The notes: generated by a model not told the origin, from the letters alone. Positions 35,998 through 45,085 are shown, numbered from the stretch's first letter. The stretch is 64,000 nucleotides of DNA from an uncultured Parabacteroides sp. (GCA_944325345.1 CALUZV010000004.1:62001-126000), one strand, 5' to 3'. A program made the numbers and translations.

Positions 35998-37260
35998 ATG
36001 AAAACAACGATTTCAATCTTCCTGCTGGCAACCCTCTTTTTCTGCGCTTGCCAGCAACCGGCTCCGCAAGAGGGGCCGGGCGAACCGTCCTGCGGGGCGG
36101 AAGCCTTCGTGCGGGTGCAAGGCCCGGATTTGATTCAGCCCGACGGGACGAAACTCCTTATCCGGGGGACAAACCTCGGGAACTGGCTCAATCCCGAGGG
36201 ATACATGTTCGGTTTTTCGCGCACCAATTCCGCGCGGATGATTAACGAGATGTTTTGCCAGATGGTGGGTCCCGACTTTACGGCCCAGTTTTGGAAAGCC
36301 TTCAAGGACAACTACATCACGCGCGGGGACATCGAGTTTATCGCCTCGACGGGAGCCAACACCATCCGTCTGCCCTTCCACTATAAACTCTTCACGGACG
36401 AAGATTACATGGGTCTGAACGCGGCGCAAGATGGCTTTGCCCGCATCGACAGCGTCGTGAACTGGTGCCGCGACAACCATCTCTACCTTATCCTCGACAT
36501 GCATGATGCGCCGGGCGGGCAGACGGGCGATAACATCGACGACAGCTACGGCTACCCCTGGCTTTTCGAGAGCGAGGAGAGCCAGCAGCTCTTCTGCGAC
36601 ATCTGGCAGCGTATTGCCGAGCGTTACAAGAACGAGCCGGTCATCCTGGGCTATGAACTCATCAATGAGCCGATAGCCCCCTACTTTGAGACCGTGGACG
36701 AACTGAATGCCAAGCTCGAACCGCTGCACAAACGGGCGGTGAAGGCCATCCGCGAGGTCGATACGAACCACATCATCCTCCTGGGCGCGGCGCAGTGGAA
36801 CAGCAACTTCTCCGTCTTCCACGATGCCTCCTACGACGACAAAATCATGTACACCTGCCACCGCTACGGGGGCGACGCGACGGCCGAGGCCATCCACAGC
36901 TACATCGCGTTCCGCGACAGCGTGAACCTCCCGATGTACATGGGCGAAATCGGGCACAACACGATGGAATGGCAGGCTTCGTTCCGGGAAGTGATGGAAG
37001 CCAACAACATCGGCTGGACCTTCTGGCCCTACAAGAAGAAGGATGACTCCTGCATGATGGGCATCCGGATGCCGGAGAACTGGGGCAAGGTCGTCGCCTT
37101 CTCCGAGGCACCGCGCGGGACCTACTCGGAAATCCGCAACGCACGCCCCGACCAAGGGGTGGTCCGGCAGGCGATGCTCGATTTTATCCAGAATTGCCGC
37201 ATCGAGAACTGCATACCGCAGACCGACTACATCCAGTCGCTCGGGCTTGAGGCAAAATAA
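35998..37260 (+). CDS. GH5-family glycoside hydrolase lipoprotein
   Basis: 420 aa, lipoprotein signal MKTTISIFLLATLFFCAC. Catalytic barrel begins at IRGTNLGNWLNPEGYMF. Family motifs: TIRLPFHY (third strand), LILDMHDAPGG, acid/base E224 in GYELINEP, and nucleophile E317 in MYMGEIGHN, followed by WTFWPYK. This is the endo/exo-glucanase-like GH5 pattern; the exact linkage is not readable. With the upstream GH2 lipoprotein it forms a small surface glycan-degrading pair without SusC/SusD genes in view. No TAnnTTTG box is apparent, so expression may depend on an unrecognised promoter in the array gap. Confidence 0.85.
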   Translation: MKTTISIFLLATLFFCACQQPAPQEGPGEPSCGAEAFVRVQGPDLIQPDGTKLLIRGTNLGNWLNPEGYMFGFSRTNSARMINEMFCQMVGPDFTAQFWKAFKDNYITRGDIEFIASTGANTIRLPFHYKLFTDEDYMGLNAAQDGFARIDSVVNWCRDNHLYLILDMHDAPGGQTGDNIDDSYGYPWLFESEESQQLFCDIWQRIAERYKNEPVILGYELINEPIAPYFETVDELNAKLEPLHKRAVKAIREVDTNHIILLGAAQWNSNFSVFHDASYDDKIMYTCHRYGGDATAEAIHSYIAFRDSVNLPMYMGEIGHNTMEWQASFREVMEANNIGWTFWPYKKKDDSCMMGIRMPENWGKVVAFSEAPRGTYSEIRNARPDQGVVRQAMLDFIQNCRIENCIPQTDYIQSLGLEAK

Positions 37261-37289
37261 GGCCGCGAAGGCTCGAAAATCGCTGAAAA

Positions 37290-37329
37290 GTGTCCAATTT
37301 TTTGACAGTGGTGTCCAAAAATTGGACAC
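37290..37329. promoter_or_regulatory. Two tandem GTGTCC/GGACAC dyads (probable enhancer sites)
   Basis: GTGTCCAATTTTTTGACAG (37290-37308, imperfect) and GTGTCCAAAAATTGGACAC (37311-37329, perfect arms). Centres are 21 bases apart, i.e. two helical turns, and 60-90 bases upstream of the sigma-54-like box. This is the layout expected for binding of an NtrC-type activator. Confidence 0.65.
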
Positions 37330-37383
37330 TTTGGTTTTATCGGGAAATTAACAAACAGCTAAGGGATAAAGAGATAACGTTTT

Positions 37384-37399
37384 TGGCACGATATTTGTA
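37384..37399 (+). promoter_or_regulatory. Sigma-54-like -24/-12 promoter of the FtsX permease pair
   Basis: TGGCACGATATTTGTA: TGGCACG at -24 and TTGTA at -12 with correct spacing. Predicted start near 37410, 43 bases before the ATG at 37453. Confidence 0.7.
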
Positions 37400-37452
37400 T
37401 AAAATTAAGCATACAAACATGTATTACGAGTAACAATAAAAACGTTTGATAT

Positions 37453-39807
37453 ATGAAGAATCTACTTGATTTAAAGACCTTTTTCAAGTTCCTTTCGCGG
37501 AACAAGGCCTACACGGCCATCGACCTCTTCGGTCTGTCGGTGTCATTAACCTTCGTCATCCTGATCGCGATTTACAGTGCGCAGGAATTTTCAACGGATA
37601 GGTTCCAGGAGAAAGGGGAACGCGTCTATTTTGTCGGCTCCGAGAGCGTGCCCTGCGTGGGTGCCGCCATCCCCTACATGCTGAAAGAGCGATATCCCGA
37701 AATCGAGAAAGTCTGCCCGCTGGTCGTGAACCAGTATCCCAACATGAAAGTGGAGACCGAAGGGAAGAAGATGAACGCCGACCTGATGTTCGCCGACAGC
37801 ACCTTCTTCGACATCTTCTCCTTCCCCCTCCTCCAGGGCGATGCCCACAACGCGCTGGTGGCGCAGAACAACGTGGTCGTCAGCCAATCGTTTGCCCGCA
37901 AGCTGTTCGGGACGGAAGATGTCGTGGGTAGGGGCATCACCATTGAGGATTCTCTGCAGATGGTGGTCAGCGGCGTTGTGGCAGATCTGAAACATTCCAC
38001 GATTCCGGAGGCGGACATCATCATGCCGTGGCGGACGGTGGCGAAGTTCAATCCATCCTTGGCGCCCGACGAACTGAACAACGCGGGTAGTACGACCTGC
38101 GCCGTCCTGGTGCACGAGGGGGCAGACTTCACCTCGCGGGCGGAAGACATCGCGGCGTGGTACAAGACCTTCTTCTGGCCCTACGAGAACGGATACTGGA
38201 AGGAGGTGCGGATGGAATCGCTCGCCAATGCCTACTTCTCGGAATGGACGAGCTGGCCTTTGCTGCATGGCGACAAGACGTTCGTGGTCGTGCTGGTGTC
38301 GGTCGGTGTCGTCATCCTCATCTTTGCTATCCTGAACTATATCAATCTCTCCGTGGCACAAGCCGGATTCCGGGCCAAGGAGATGGCAACGCGGAGGCTG
38401 CTGGGCTCGACGCGGGCGGAACTGTTCTGGCGGCTTGTGATAGAGTCGGTTGTCCTGTGCCTCTTCTCCTTGGTGGTAGCGATATTCCTTGTTTTGGCCA
38501 TCGCGCCCGAGGCGGGGAATTTGCTGCAAGTGCAGTTGGATATGTCTGTCCTCCTCTCGCCAGTCTGGATAGGGGCGATCGTGGCGTTTGCCCTCCTCGT
38601 CGGCGGTGTAGCCGGCTGGCTTCCGGCGATGATGATATCGGCAGTGAAGCCCATCGATGCGGTACGCGGGACGTTCCGGCGGCAGACGAAGATGGTGTTC
38701 AGCAAAGTATTCATTACCTTCCAGAACTTCATCACCATCATTATGTTGAGCTGCTCGCTGGTGATGATCCTACAGATAAACCACATGCTCCATGCGCCGG
38801 TAGGGTATAACACGAAAGGCATCTATTGGATGTTTGTCGGAGAGATAGACAAACAGCAAGCGGCATTCCGCGACAAGATCCTTTCCATCAGCGGAGTTAA
38901 TCGCGTAGGCAGATCCAACGGTCTACCCTTCTTCGGCAGCAATAACAATACGTGTATCTATGTGGCACCGGACGGAAGCAAGCGCAATATCTCCTTCCAA
39001 GAATATCCAATGGACTCGACAGCCCTCAATATTCTTGGCATACATATTCTAAGGGATAATCATCTGGCCAACCCGGAATGGTATATCAATGAAGAAGCTC
39101 TCCAACAACTGTCCTTATCCCCCGATGCAACAGATTTCACAATAAATAAAGGGAGGGCCTCAGGGAAAACGATTTCTATCTCTGGTATTGTCAGCGATTT
39201 CCATGAGGGAAACATCTTATATCGTGTGCCACCCGTCATGCTCCGCTTTCTCCGTCCCGATGAACCATGTTATTGCATGGTAGCCGAGCTGCAAGGCGAT
39301 ATGTACGGGACGGTGAAACAAATCGAAGAGGCGTATAGCGAAATGACGGGCGGACTGGAAATCATGGGTGGCTTCTTGGATGAGGCATTACAAGAATCGT
39401 TCGACTCCCAAATCCGCCTGGCCAAGATAGTTGGCGCCTTCACGGTTGTCGCCATCCTTATCAGCTTGCTCGGATTGTTGGCGATGAGTACCTACTTCAT
39501 CCAACAACGGTCGCTCGAGGTGGCTATCCGCAAGGTATTCGGTTCGGACAATGAACAGATTATGGTAAGGCTCGTCCGGACGTTCCTCACCTACGTCGGC
39601 ATCGCGTTCATACTGGCGGTACCCGTGGCCTACTACTTCATGCGCGACTGGCTCTCCGACTACGAGTACCGCATCTCGCTCTCGCCGTGGATATTCCTCG
39701 CCGCTGGACTGTTCTGCCTCCTCATCTCCTTCCTGACCGTGGCCGGACAAAGCTGGAAAGCGGCGAATAAGAATCCGATAGAGAGTATGAGAGGGAGAGT
39801 CTCTTAG
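37453..39807 (+). CDS. FtsX/MacB-type ABC transporter permease 1
   Basis: 784 aa. Typical Bacteroidota double-permease layout: first helix near residues 20-40 (AIDLFGLSVSLTFVILIAIY), large periplasmic MacB-PCD-like domain (about 45-270), three helices (about 275-400, with ATRRLLGSTRAELFWRLVIES), a fourth near 415-435, a second periplasmic domain, and three C-terminal helices ending SWKAANKNPIESMRG. The motif RKVFGSDNEQIMVRLV is the cytosolic coupling region. No ATPase or membrane-fusion gene is adjacent. Expressed from a sigma-54-like promoter and followed 39 bases later by a paralogue. Confidence 0.9.
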   Translation: MKNLLDLKTFFKFLSRNKAYTAIDLFGLSVSLTFVILIAIYSAQEFSTDRFQEKGERVYFVGSESVPCVGAAIPYMLKERYPEIEKVCPLVVNQYPNMKVETEGKKMNADLMFADSTFFDIFSFPLLQGDAHNALVAQNNVVVSQSFARKLFGTEDVVGRGITIEDSLQMVVSGVVADLKHSTIPEADIIMPWRTVAKFNPSLAPDELNNAGSTTCAVLVHEGADFTSRAEDIAAWYKTFFWPYENGYWKEVRMESLANAYFSEWTSWPLLHGDKTFVVVLVSVGVVILIFAILNYINLSVAQAGFRAKEMATRRLLGSTRAELFWRLVIESVVLCLFSLVVAIFLVLAIAPEAGNLLQVQLDMSVLLSPVWIGAIVAFALLVGGVAGWLPAMMISAVKPIDAVRGTFRRQTKMVFSKVFITFQNFITIIMLSCSLVMILQINHMLHAPVGYNTKGIYWMFVGEIDKQQAAFRDKILSISGVNRVGRSNGLPFFGSNNNTCIYVAPDGSKRNISFQEYPMDSTALNILGIHILRDNHLANPEWYINEEALQQLSLSPDATDFTINKGRASGKTISISGIVSDFHEGNILYRVPPVMLRFLRPDEPCYCMVAELQGDMYGTVKQIEEAYSEMTGGLEIMGGFLDEALQESFDSQIRLAKIVGAFTVVAILISLLGLLAMSTYFIQQRSLEVAIRKVFGSDNEQIMVRLVRTFLTYVGIAFILAVPVAYYFMRDWLSDYEYRISLSPWIFLAAGLFCLLISFLTVAGQSWKAANKNPIESMRGRVS

Positions 39808-39846
39808 AAAGATTAGTTATAAACCCCATAAACATCCATTATCGTT

Positions 39847-42222
39847 ATGCTAAACATGGTATTTAGAAATCTGAAAAGCATCGCCCGGCGCTACCCAACA
39901 GCTGCCGCGCTGAACTTAGTGGGCCTGGCCGTCGCCATCGCCGCCCTGCTTGTCATCATGATGCGGGTGAATTACGAATATCATTTTGAGTCGTGCCACT
40001 CCAAAGCCGACCGCATCTACCGTATCGTACAGACCGGGGAAGACGCCTTCTTCCAAGGCGCCATCCATTCTTGCCCGTTCGTCGATGAGTTTATCGCTTC
40101 CTCGCCCCAGATTGAGGCGGGAACTATCTACAACACCTTCGGGGGAGATGCCTATATCTCCGTCGAGCAACAGGGCGAGCAAGTGGGCTACAAAGAACCT
40201 ATCCGCAGTTGCTATCCGGATATTGTCAAACTGTTCGACTTTAGAATGATAGAGGGCGACGCCTCTTGTCTCGCCCAAGGATACGAGCAAGCGCTAATAC
40301 CCCAAAGCATGGCGCACCGCCTCTTCGGGGATAGTCCTGCCGTCGGGAAGATGCTCCGCTTGGAGGAGGAGCCTTTCGGCAAAGAGGACTGCCAGTTCCT
40401 GACTATCGGCGGTGTCTATGAGGATTTTCCCCGGAATACCCAGCTGGATAATGCCATCTACACCCAACTCTCGGAGGTCATGCACCGGATGACGGGGATG
40501 AACTTCACCGCCTACGTCCTGCTGACGCCGGGAGCGGATGCCCAAGCCATCGCCGCCAATTTCAATGCGCATTCGGAACATATCAAACGTTTTCAAGAGG
40601 CGGGCTATGCGATTCAGGCAGAACTCCAACGCCTGCCCGATGTCTATTTCCTGAGTAAGGGCATGGATGCCATGTTCGCCAAAGCGGGCGACCGCGAGGA
40701 GACGATGCTCTGGATTCTCATCGGCCTCGTGGTCCTGGCGATAGCCGGCATCAACTTCACCAACTACCAGCTGGCCCTGGCGCCACTGCGCATCCGGAAT
40801 ATCAATACGCATAAAGTTCTGGGGAGCAGCGATGCCGCGCTGCGGATGTCGCTGCTGGCCGAGGCGATGGCCGTCTCCCTCGCTGCCTATGCCATCGGGA
40901 TTTGCATTGCCTGGGGGATGAACCGCATAGGCTGGCTCTCGTTTATCGATGCGGATTTGGATATGAGCCACGCGGCGAATATCTCCATCGTGTGCCTCTG
41001 CGGACTGATTGCGCTAGGCCTCGGAATGGTTGCGGGACTATATCCGGCGTGGTACGTTACCTCTTTTCCGCCGGCTTTGGTACTGAAAGGGAATTTCGGG
41101 CTGTCGGCAACGGGGAAAAAGCTGCGCACCGGCTTGGTCGGCTTCCAATTCATCGTCTCTATCATCCTGATTGTCTCGGCTCTCTTCATGAAATTGCAGA
41201 GTAACTATATGAACAATCTCTCGCTGGGGTTCGACAAAGACCGGGTGCTGGTTACGACCCTCAACGACAAGATTATCCAGAATTCCAAGCAAGCCTATAT
41301 CTCGGAACTCCGCAAGAACGTCGGGATTGAGGATGTCGCTTTCTCCTTCCAGAAGCTCGGAGCCAGCGATACTTACCTCACCGGAAGCATCACCTACAAA
41401 AACGAAAATATCCGCCTGATGTTCCTCCCTGTCTCCTGGAATTTCCTGGACGTGATGGGTATCTACCTTATCGACGGCGAGCGTCCGACGCAGCGGGACG
41501 AGGAGAGCCCGACGCTCTACTTCTACGAACCGCTGGCTAAGCAATACGGCATCACGGCTCTGGATAAAATTGATAACGAGGGCGGACAGACGAAGGTCGG
41601 CGGCATCGTCTCGAGCCCTAAATTCTCTTCCCTGAAAAACGAAATGACGGATGCAGCGTTGATTATTGGGGACAACTATCCCATGAAAGTCTCTTATATC
41701 CGGATGAAAGCCGGGGCCGACGCCAGCGAAGTCATCGCCTACGTCAAGCAAACGATTCACGCGCTGGACCCAACCTATCCTGCAGATGTAGAAACCTATC
41801 CCACCGTCCTCAACCAGTTCTACGAGAAAGACGAACAGCTGATGCAGATGGTTTACGTCTTCTCCTCGCTGGCTATCATCCTGTCGCTGATGGGCGTATT
41901 CAGTCTCGTGATGTTCGAGACCCTTTACCGGAAGAAAGAAATCGGTATCCGCAAGGTTTTAGGGGCAAGCATCTACGAGGTGCTGATGATGTTCGGGCGT
42001 AGATACTTCTGGATAGTGCTGATCTGTAGCGTCATCGCCATTCCGTTTGCCTATTACGGGGTGAACCTGTGGCTCCAGAACTTTGCCTACAAGACGCCGA
42101 TGTATATCTGGGTCTTCCTCCTCGCCTTTTTCCTGGTCATGCTAATAACCCAGGCCACCGTTTTGATTCAAAGCTGGAAGGCGGCTACGGCGAATCCGGT
42201 AGAAAGTATCAAAGAAACCTAA
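39847..42222 (+). CDS. FtsX/MacB-type ABC transporter permease 2
   Basis: 791 aa, same architecture as the gene before it: N-terminal helix (LNLVGLAVAIAALLVIMM), periplasmic domain, helix cluster near 280-420 (INFTNYQLALAPLRIRN, NTHKVLGSSDAALRMSLLAEA), second periplasmic domain, and C-terminal helices with GIRKVLGASIYEVLMMFGRRY and SWKAATANPVESIKET. Clearly a divergent paralogue and probably co-transcribed. The pair may form a heterodimeric mechanotransmission-type transporter with an ATPase encoded elsewhere; the cargo is unknown. Confidence 0.9.
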   Translation: MLNMVFRNLKSIARRYPTAAALNLVGLAVAIAALLVIMMRVNYEYHFESCHSKADRIYRIVQTGEDAFFQGAIHSCPFVDEFIASSPQIEAGTIYNTFGGDAYISVEQQGEQVGYKEPIRSCYPDIVKLFDFRMIEGDASCLAQGYEQALIPQSMAHRLFGDSPAVGKMLRLEEEPFGKEDCQFLTIGGVYEDFPRNTQLDNAIYTQLSEVMHRMTGMNFTAYVLLTPGADAQAIAANFNAHSEHIKRFQEAGYAIQAELQRLPDVYFLSKGMDAMFAKAGDREETMLWILIGLVVLAIAGINFTNYQLALAPLRIRNINTHKVLGSSDAALRMSLLAEAMAVSLAAYAIGICIAWGMNRIGWLSFIDADLDMSHAANISIVCLCGLIALGLGMVAGLYPAWYVTSFPPALVLKGNFGLSATGKKLRTGLVGFQFIVSIILIVSALFMKLQSNYMNNLSLGFDKDRVLVTTLNDKIIQNSKQAYISELRKNVGIEDVAFSFQKLGASDTYLTGSITYKNENIRLMFLPVSWNFLDVMGIYLIDGERPTQRDEESPTLYFYEPLAKQYGITALDKIDNEGGQTKVGGIVSSPKFSSLKNEMTDAALIIGDNYPMKVSYIRMKAGADASEVIAYVKQTIHALDPTYPADVETYPTVLNQFYEKDEQLMQMVYVFSSLAIILSLMGVFSLVMFETLYRKKEIGIRKVLGASIYEVLMMFGRRYFWIVLICSVIAIPFAYYGVNLWLQNFAYKTPMYIWVFLLAFFLVMLITQATVLIQSWKAATANPVESIKET

Positions 42223-42259
42223 ATTCTGTCTACAAATATTAACGAGAGAATTTTTTGTG

Positions 42260-42420
42260 CCTCAAAAACCCCCGAAAAAGGCATAAAAAAAATTTGAACC
42301 CACTTCCTAAACTCGGAAGTGTTAATAAAAAAAATTTGAAGCCACTTTCAGACTTGGGAGCGGGGATAAAAAAAATTTGAAGCTATTTTCCAAACTTGAA
42401 AGGGGGAAAATCCGGAGGAT
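42260..42420. repeat. AAAAAAATTTGAA array, 3 copies, 41-42-bp period
   Basis: AATTTGAA starts at 42291, 42333 and 42374 (spacings 42, 41), each preceded by a long A-run and followed by a dyad such as CACTTCC...GGAAGTG. The A-runs phased at about four helical turns would make this region intrinsically curved. Lies downstream of the permease pair; no gene seen. Confidence 0.85.
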
Positions 42421-42481
42421 AGGGATTGAGCATCAGCAATCCCCTCCCTCCGGAATTCCTTGACTATCCAAAAAGAGTTGT

Positions 42482-42489
42482 TACCTTTG
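42482..42489 (+). promoter_or_regulatory. TACCTTTG promoter element with upstream TTG
   Basis: TACCTTTG at 42482 and TTG at 42460-42462, 19 bases apart; 31 bases before the ATG at 42521. Confidence 0.7.
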
Positions 42490-42520
42490 TACCTAAATCA
42501 AATTTGAAAAACACACAGAT

Positions 42521-43837
42521 ATGAAACAGCATGTATTTTTTAAACGTAGCAGCAAGCCCTTGGCTCTCCTCGCAAAGGTTAGTATGGTTGCTCTGGGAGT
42601 GGGATTGAGTGCCTGTGGTGGTGAATCGAAACAAGAGGCGGATTATTTTGATGCACAACTGGATGTTGTTTGCGAAAAGGTTGTCATTGATGGAGATAGC
42701 GCGATTGTTTGCGATTATAACCGAGTTAGAAAGCAGCACGTAACAGAGATTCCTTATTCCGCAATAGCCTCGGATTATGAACTTGTGAAATTGGATAATG
42801 ATAATCCGGATGCATTTTTATCCACGCAATATTCTCCAATAGTTATTTCGGAAAATTATATTGGCGTGCATTGTTATGAATTTTATCCTTTCAAATTGTT
42901 CCGGAGGAGCGATGGAAAATATTTGCGGGACATTGGTGGGTATGGACAAGGGCCAGGAGAATATAGCATGGTTAAATGTGCGCAAATTGATGAAAAAAAT
43001 AACAGAATATATATACTTCCTTCATTGCAGAAGAAAATACTAATATATGATTTAGAAGGGAAATACCTATCGGATATTCCTTTACAAAATCTGACGAATC
43101 AAAATTTTTATCTTGATACAGAGAAAAAGCATTTGTATGTAACATCATCTCTTGGTCCGCGCCATGAAGCATTTTTGCAGATGTTAGATTTAAATGGGAA
43201 TATTATTCAAGAACTTACATCTAAAGAATATGACATAAGAGGATTTCATTTGAATTGTGGAAACTGTAATGCTAATGCATATAATTTGGATCTAATTAAT
43301 AATGATGGATTTTTCTATAATCCGAATCCCGATATAGATGTCAATGATGGACTTTACTGGACTACTGAGGCAGACCGAAAAAATCCACATACAGTCATGG
43401 ACTTTTTCTGTTACTATATCCCAGAAGAAAATCGGTTGTCTCCACAATTTGCTATAAAAAACATGGAAGACCAGCGGTTTATTCACGAACTTAAAAGTTA
43501 TTTTGTAGTGGAAACCTCAATGAGTACCTACGGCGTGTCTGAGGAAAAACTGAAATCGACAAAAATATTGATAGATAAACGGACATTGAAAGGGTGCGTA
43601 TTTGATGGAATCCGATTGCCTTCAGGTATATTCATGGATTGGTACACCTCATTATGTCAAAGTCGAGATGGTTATTTCCTTATTAATGTATTTGGAAGTA
43701 AGCTAAAGGAATGTATAGAAAAGATGGATAGGACAAAGCTATCCCCGTCGGAAGAGGAAGAGCTGAAGAAGTTGGAAGCTCTGATTTATGACGGAAAAGA
43801 GGATTGCAATGTGATTATGATAGGAAAATTGAAATAG
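42521..43837 (+). CDS. 6-bladed beta-propeller lipoprotein
   Basis: 438 aa. Lipoprotein signal with lipobox LSAC (residues about 29-32). The rest matches the Bacteroidota 6-bladed beta-propeller/BF3164-like lipoprotein pattern: FKLFRRSDGKYLRDIGGYGQGPGEY (about 126-150) is the tell-tale motif, followed by repeated strands such as KILIYDLEGKYLSDIPL. A cysteine/asparagine-rich loop (NCGNCNANAYN) is unusual. The gene is clearly more AT-rich than its neighbours, which suggests recent acquisition. Function unknown; related proteins are often encoded singly or in scattered multi-copy families. Confidence 0.85.
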   Translation: MKQHVFFKRSSKPLALLAKVSMVALGVGLSACGGESKQEADYFDAQLDVVCEKVVIDGDSAIVCDYNRVRKQHVTEIPYSAIASDYELVKLDNDNPDAFLSTQYSPIVISENYIGVHCYEFYPFKLFRRSDGKYLRDIGGYGQGPGEYSMVKCAQIDEKNNRIYILPSLQKKILIYDLEGKYLSDIPLQNLTNQNFYLDTEKKHLYVTSSLGPRHEAFLQMLDLNGNIIQELTSKEYDIRGFHLNCGNCNANAYNLDLINNDGFFYNPNPDIDVNDGLYWTTEADRKNPHTVMDFFCYYIPEENRLSPQFAIKNMEDQRFIHELKSYFVVETSMSTYGVSEEKLKSTKILIDKRTLKGCVFDGIRLPSGIFMDWYTSLCQSRDGYFLINVFGSKLKECIEKMDRTKLSPSEEEELKKLEALIYDGKEDCNVIMIGKLK

Positions 43838-43849
43838 ACAAGAACAAAA

Positions 43850-43887
43850 AAGGCCGCCGAGAATCCTAAAGACTTTCAGCGACCTTC
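43850..43887 (-). terminator. Hairpin with T-run on the minus strand
   Basis: AAGGTCGCTGA...CGGCGGCCTT followed by TTTTT on the minus strand. It would end the small-protein transcript coming from 44464; on the plus strand it lies just after the propeller stop but lacks a T-run. Confidence 0.6.
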
Positions 43888-44044
43888 CTTGGTTATTGTC
43901 TCGTTTCTTGGTTGTCAAGTGATGAACACTCTATCCAAGCAACAGCAAGTTTAATTGAAATAGGCAGAAAAATGAATCTCAGATAACCGCGGGGTCACGC
44001 CGAAGCGACAACGCGAAGAAACAAGAATACCCATTGAATTTTGC

Positions 44045-44227
44045 TTAATTAGCTTCACTCTTACTAGGAAGGAAACGAGCGATGCCCATGACTACTGCGA
44101 TGATTGCCAAGACAACCATGATCACGGTCTTCGTGGTTGCACTCTCGAATACGGTTGTTCCTACTAATACCAAGCTAATGCAAGAGAGCATAAGTAATGC
44201 CTCTGCCAGATTTTTATTGATTTTCAT
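44045..44227 (-). CDS. Small two-helix membrane protein
   Basis: 60 aa with two hydrophobic helices (ALLMLSCISLVLVGTTVF and TVIMVVLAIIAVVMGIARF) and a charged tail. It follows a similar 67-aa gene by 33 bases in the same direction, so the two are probably one transcript. I do not recognise a family. AT-rich relative to surrounding genes. Confidence 0.65.
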   Translation of the reverse strand: MKINKNLAEALLMLSCISLVLVGTTVFESATTKTVIMVVLAIIAVVMGIARFLPSKSEAN

Positions 44228-44260
44228 GACGTTATAAAGTACTTAATTTAAAGTTTGAGA

Positions 44261-44464
44261 TTATTCCTTGACAGGTGTTTCTTCGGTACTTACCGTATTG
44301 CTCAGGCTCTTCATGATTCCGAACAGGCCGAAACCAAGGGCGAGGAGCACTACGACTAACTTCACATAATCGTTCGGGATGATTGAACTACATGCTAATA
44401 CGCATCCTACGATTGTTACGATAATAGATAACCAAAGATTGAATTTACTAGATTTTGTTGCCAT
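44261..44464 (-). CDS. Small two-helix membrane protein
   Basis: 67 aa: LWLSIIVTIVGCVLACSSII and LVVVLLALGFGLFGIMKSL form two helices, with an acidic tail (STEETPVKE). Same size and layout as the next gene (44045), suggesting an ancient duplication or a two-subunit membrane complex. No TAnnTTTG element is evident upstream. Family not recognised. Confidence 0.65.
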   Translation of the reverse strand: MATKSSKFNLWLSIIVTIVGCVLACSSIIPNDYVKLVVVLLALGFGLFGIMKSLSNTVSTEETPVKE

Positions 44465-44623
44465 GATATTCTTAATTTTTAAATGGATAAACGTTTTAAT
44501 TGATTGAATGATAATTCATGCAGCTCCCTTTCGCCGCGTCAGTCCACGGCAAAACAAGCCACGAAGATTCGAGAGAGAACAAAGCTCAGCCTCGTCTCCC
44601 CACGTGCATACGTTTCCCAAAAA

Positions 44624-45016
44624 TTAAATCAGCAACTTTCGCAAGGCAAAGACATGATGTGCCTTGTTACAACAGAGGGTAGAAAAATAGATAGTTTGTG
44701 TGTCAGTCTCGTGTTCTAATACTTTAACCAAGGTATTGCCACCTTTCAAGCGGAAGTATTGCAGGATGCGCTGTACGCCGTCGTACTGGCGGATGGTGGT
44801 GCTTTGGGTAAATGAGGGGAGTGTTCGGCGGGGAGTCAGCAGGTTATTGCTTTTCATCTCTTTGCTCAAGACAGCTATTTGCGTCTGCATATCCGAGCGG
44901 GCGTCTTTCTCGACGACTGCCTTCTCGGTATTTACAGCTGCAACATCGCTGCTCCCCGTCAGACTTTCTTCGGGAGAGAACAGCAGCAGGGCTGTCAAGA
45001 TGCCTAATATGTACAT
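44624..45016 (-). CDS. Small exported protein of unknown function
   Basis: 130 aa when started at MYILGILTALLLFSPEESL, which gives a signal-peptide-like N-terminus 18 bases downstream of a TACATTTG element. Longer frames extend over the promoter and into menA on the other strand and are not favoured. The body is a short coiled segment (VNTEKAVVEKDARSDMQTQI) followed by a C-terminal domain with TTIRQYDGVQRILQYFRLK and a CC pair (STLCCNKAHHVFALRKLLI). Family not recognised. Divergent from menA. Confidence 0.7.
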   Translation of the reverse strand: MYILGILTALLLFSPEESLTGSSDVAAVNTEKAVVEKDARSDMQTQIAVLSKEMKSNNLLTPRRTLPSFTQSTTIRQYDGVQRILQYFRLKGGNTLVKVLEHETDTQTIYFSTLCCNKAHHVFALRKLLI

Positions 45017-45033
45017 TACCCGTTTCACGGCCG

Positions 45034-45041
45034 CAAATGTA
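45034..45041 (-). promoter_or_regulatory. TACATTTG promoter element (130-aa exported protein)
   Basis: Minus-strand TACATTTGCGG, 18 bases before the ATG at 45016; decides the start. Confidence 0.6.
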
Positions 45042-45085
45042 AGGCAAATTTCGGAATTGAGCATACGAAAACTTATTTTTGTTTG

